From positions 2,170,001 to 2,234,000 of the forward strand of contig NZ_CP073577.1 of the NCBI RefSeq assembly GCF_018205975.1: a DNA stretch of 64,000 nt, given 5' to 3'. The notes under the pieces are model-generated. The model did no database searches. It was not told the DNA's origin and was given only the letters and a program-made list of their open reading frames with translations. Both the position numbers and the translations under genes were made by a program. The stretch comes from Erythrobacter sp. JK5 (lineage in GTDB: Bacteria; Pseudomonadota; Alphaproteobacteria; Sphingomonadales; Sphingomonadaceae). Position 1 is the first letter of the stretch, and each line of letters begins with the position of its first letter. Below are positions 62,168-64,000 of the stretch, piece by piece.

Positions 62168-63300
62168 TCACTGCTTTGGCTTGGGGACAGTGAGAAGATG
62201 GTCCCCCTTCGTGTTTGTACGGATATTCCCAGCATTGCGACTCTCTCGTTTGGTCAGAGTTCTTCCGTCAACAAGCGTATCGACCGTGTTGATCCGAAGC
62301 GTTCTTCCATTCTTTGTCGCGGAAATATCGACAACCCCCCCCTTTCGCCCTCCGCCTGGTGGCTTGATGTATTCCTCTGGGAAACGGTTCCCTCCAGCAG
62401 CTATTTCCCAACCACGTCTCTCCAGTTCGTCAGCAACATCCCCTACGTGCTTTCTAGTCGATGGTTTTCCCCAAGCGTCCGTACGGGTTTGGCGGTAGCC
62501 GCCTTGGCACTGACCCTGACTGATCTCTCAATATCTCCCGGAGCAGGCGGCGACCACCCTGCTTAACCCCGATCTTGGCGAGCGCGCCAACACCGGTCAG
62601 GTCGGTCAGCGCAAGTCCAGTGTGGACGAGCGCCCATCCATAGTTTCCGCACATATAAGCATCGTATGCGTCCCAGCCTGAGCCGAGCACGGGAATCCAG
62701 TCGGCTGCGTCACGCTCCCATGAACGCAACCCCAACGGATCGATCCCGTTCACCGGGTCCGCATTCGCATACACATACGGGTTCACATCGCCCGCAAGCC
62801 CGATCGGGTCGGCCTGGATGTACCTGCCCGTCACCGGATCGTAGTCGCGGTTGCGGTTGTAGTAGAGGTCACTCAGCACCTGGCTTTGGCCGGGGAAGCC
62901 GGGGCGCAGGAAGTCGTTGCCGGGGTCGACCACCGTACCCTTGCGCGTCGGTGGTGACGATTGGCACGCCGAGGTGGTTGCCGTGCACCCAGTAGGTCTG
63001 GAGCGTCCCTTGCGCGTCGGGCGCGAGCGGGGCGTAGCCGGCGATATGGTCGCCGCCGCCGAACGGGGAGTTGTCATTCGCAGCCGGAGGCTCGGCCCAG
63101 ATGAACTCCGCCCGCACATCGCTCGCTGAAGAGCCGTATTGTCCTCGCTACGCTCGTTCAGCTGCGCTTCCCGTCACCACCCGGCCCACTCGTCATAGAC
63201 GAAGTGCCGCGTGCCGGTCGGCTTGTCGACCCGCACCCGGTCGCCCAACCCGTTGTAGGTGTAGCTCTGCGCGCCGATGCTGGTGCGGTCGTAGCTCGCC
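62168..63300 (-). pseudogene. Rhs core fragment with toxin tip 2, frame broken
   Basis: Read from 63300 downward, it begins with a YD-repeat piece (SIGAQSYTYNGLGDRVRVDK, TRHFVYDEW), then loses frame near 63150-63185. The core resumes at RAEFIWAEPP (63117), shifts once near 62940 and continues DPGNDFLRPG to DPVNGIDPLGLRSWERDAADW. At 62465-62472 (AAAA/GGGG) one surplus base breaks it again. Past that break an open frame runs to 62168: KHVGDVADELERRGWEIAAG, FPEEYIKPPGGGRKGG, VVDISATKNGRTLRINTVDT, GDHLLTVPKPKQ. This tip lacks its own start codon, so it is visible only as the continuation. It may be a nuclease-like toxin. Confidence 0.75.
62731..63118. repeat. Rhs core segment, copy B (paired with 61091-61506)
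   Basis: The second copy of the Rhs core, close to 61091-61506 apart from short gaps near the start of the core (copy A has an extra GSGSGAGNPF-type insertion). It is followed by a different tip, so core conservation with tip exchange is directly visible. Confidence 0.85.
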
Positions 63301-63349
63301 AAAACTAGCGTCGGCTATTAGTTCGATTCGTTGTTGAGAAGCGCCTGAA

Positions 63350-63739
63350 TCAGTATTTTGCCAATTCGGCCCTCAAATCCACAGCAAGCCGTTGAGGATC
63401 TACTAAGACGCCCAAGTCACCGCTAATGGGAAATACGGCAACACTTTGGCCCTCCGTCACTAACTCGGGAGTCCATGATCGAAGCCAGTCTAAGACTGGA
63501 ATCTCCCTCGGAGTACAGTCCTTCCACGCTTCGACTGCGCATCTCTCAGCAAATGCCGAATGCGGCCAGACCGGAACCAATGGATTACCGGCAGTGTCTG
63601 TTGCGAGCACCCAACCGTCGCCCCAAAGCGAGAATAACCTTTCCTCATCGCACGTCTTCTTGACAAAGTACTCGTATCTCAAATGCCCAGCTGCAGCGAG
63701 GAGAGCTTCTTCCTCGTGCTTGCTAAGGCTCCAACTCAT
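63350..63739 (-). CDS. DUF2750-like protein, candidate immunity protein for tip 3
   Basis: The 129-residue soluble protein has features of the DUF2750 family: LFSLWGDGWVLATD, PLVPVWPHSAFAERCA and AVFPISGDLGVLVDPQRLAVDL. Members are common immunity-like genes in polymorphic toxin loci. Its start overlaps the stop of the upstream toxin gene by four bases (63736-63739), so the two are coupled. The immunity role is inferred from this overlap and the family's known setting. Confidence 0.8.
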   Translation of the reverse strand: MSWSLSKHEEEALLAAAGHLRYEYFVKKTCDEERLFSLWGDGWVLATDTAGNPLVPVWPHSAFAERCAVEAWKDCTPREIPVLDWLRSWTPELVTEGQSVAVFPISGDLGVLVDPQRLAVDLRAELAKY

Positions 63740-64000
63740 CTACGCCTCCGACGATCGATTCTGTGCTGAATCTTGTGCAGCTGTATATCTTGAAGATCAC
63801 TGTTATCATATCCGTATCCGCGCCTTGCTTCAAAGCCACGCTTGTGTGCGAGATTCATCCCTTGGGGGACTCTTAGCCTTCTTCTTTTCCCTCTGGCGAT
63901 TTCGTTCAGGTCCCGCCTAAGCTCTCCTCTAATCCTTGATGAGAGTTTTGGGTCGTTCACAAGCTCTCTGAGACGTGCCTGCTTTCCGGAGCGTCCAATC
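63736..64000 (-). CDS. C-terminal part of a polymorphic toxin (tip 3), cut by the window edge
   Basis: The frame is open from the window edge (SGKQARLRELVNDP) to the stop at 63736, so the N-terminal part, probably the Rhs shell, lies beyond. The last 87 or so residues form a basic domain: SRIRGELRRDLNEIARGKRR, RVPQGMNLAHKRGFEARRGY, YDNSDLQDIQLHKIQHRIDRR. The LAHKRG...GY...SDLQD...LH..QH pattern resembles the toxin family known as Ntox8, a predicted nuclease-type domain; I am only moderately sure of the name. The immunity-type gene at 63350 overlaps its stop. Confidence 0.75.
   Translation of the reverse strand, partial: IGRSGKQARLRELVNDPKLSSRIRGELRRDLNEIARGKRRRLRVPQGMNLAHKRGFEARRGYGYDNSDLQDIQLHKIQHRIDRRRRR

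Noticed and set aside
1..64000. CRISPR arrays, insertion sequences, rRNA genes
   Set aside because: No regularly spaced short repeats, transposase motifs or rRNA sequences were seen.

Overview
The window is high-GC chromosomal DNA that reads as an alphaproteobacterium of the Sphingomonadales, most likely Erythrobacteraceae or a close relative. The main reasons are a very large Oar-like TonB-dependent receptor, the metX-metW, hisC-tyrA and ftsE-ftsX-ydcF-plsC layouts, a DUF1674 protein, and a TTCGACAAGCTC-type inverted repeat between genes. The taxonomic call is inference; no rRNA gene is present.

Layout. 0-8 kb: the end of a hybrid histidine kinase, the TonB receptor, a 2OG-Fe(II) oxygenase, a NupC nucleoside transporter and a queuosine-precursor transporter beside tRNA-Lys. 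8-20.7 kb: folK, an N-carbamoylputrescine amidase, two tandem exported methyltransferase-like paralogues, msrA, a possible double-hotdog protein, rsmB, a DUF1674 assembly factor, a cytochrome P450 with an operator-like palindrome, hemH, a molybdenum hydroxylase large subunit and the Mrp/ApbC Fe-S carrier. 20.7-28.2 kb: envelope quality control and cell wall (hflK, hflC, HtrA-type protease, class A PBP), msrB and a GST. 28.2-38.2 kb: small exported proteins, a VOC protein, methionine genes (metX, frame-broken metW), hisC-tyrA, plsC-ydcF-ftsX-ftsE, a zinc-ribbon membrane protein with a broken frame, and tRNA-Leu.

38.3-49.5 kb looks accessory and stress-related. It holds an AraC regulator, an outer-membrane barrel, a cupredoxin and DUF4142 protein whose genes overlap by one base, a DUF4383 protein, a GST, and a three-gene overlapping operon (serine hydrolase, metallophosphoesterase, and a 1267-residue GMC oxidoreductase/hydrolase fusion). 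A diguanylate cyclase follows.

51.3-58.9 kb is a compact type IV secretion operon (virB3-B4-B6-B8-B9-B10-B11, each gene overlapping the next). virB2 lies at its end on the opposite strand, just downstream of an exported phage-tail-fibre-like protein. No virB1, virB5, virB7, virD4 or relaxase is visible. From 59.9 kb to the end the DNA is a run of Rhs polymorphic-toxin leftovers on the minus strand: three toxin-tip/immunity pairs and Rhs core duplicates, with AT-richer tip and immunity DNA.

Four genes carry single-base frame breaks at homopolymer runs (metW, the zinc-ribbon gene, the tip-2 toxin and its immunity gene). Each is repaired by one base, which points to residual assembly indels more than to decay. 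After repair, the tip-2 toxin/immunity pair becomes a well-formed module with a 12-base gap.
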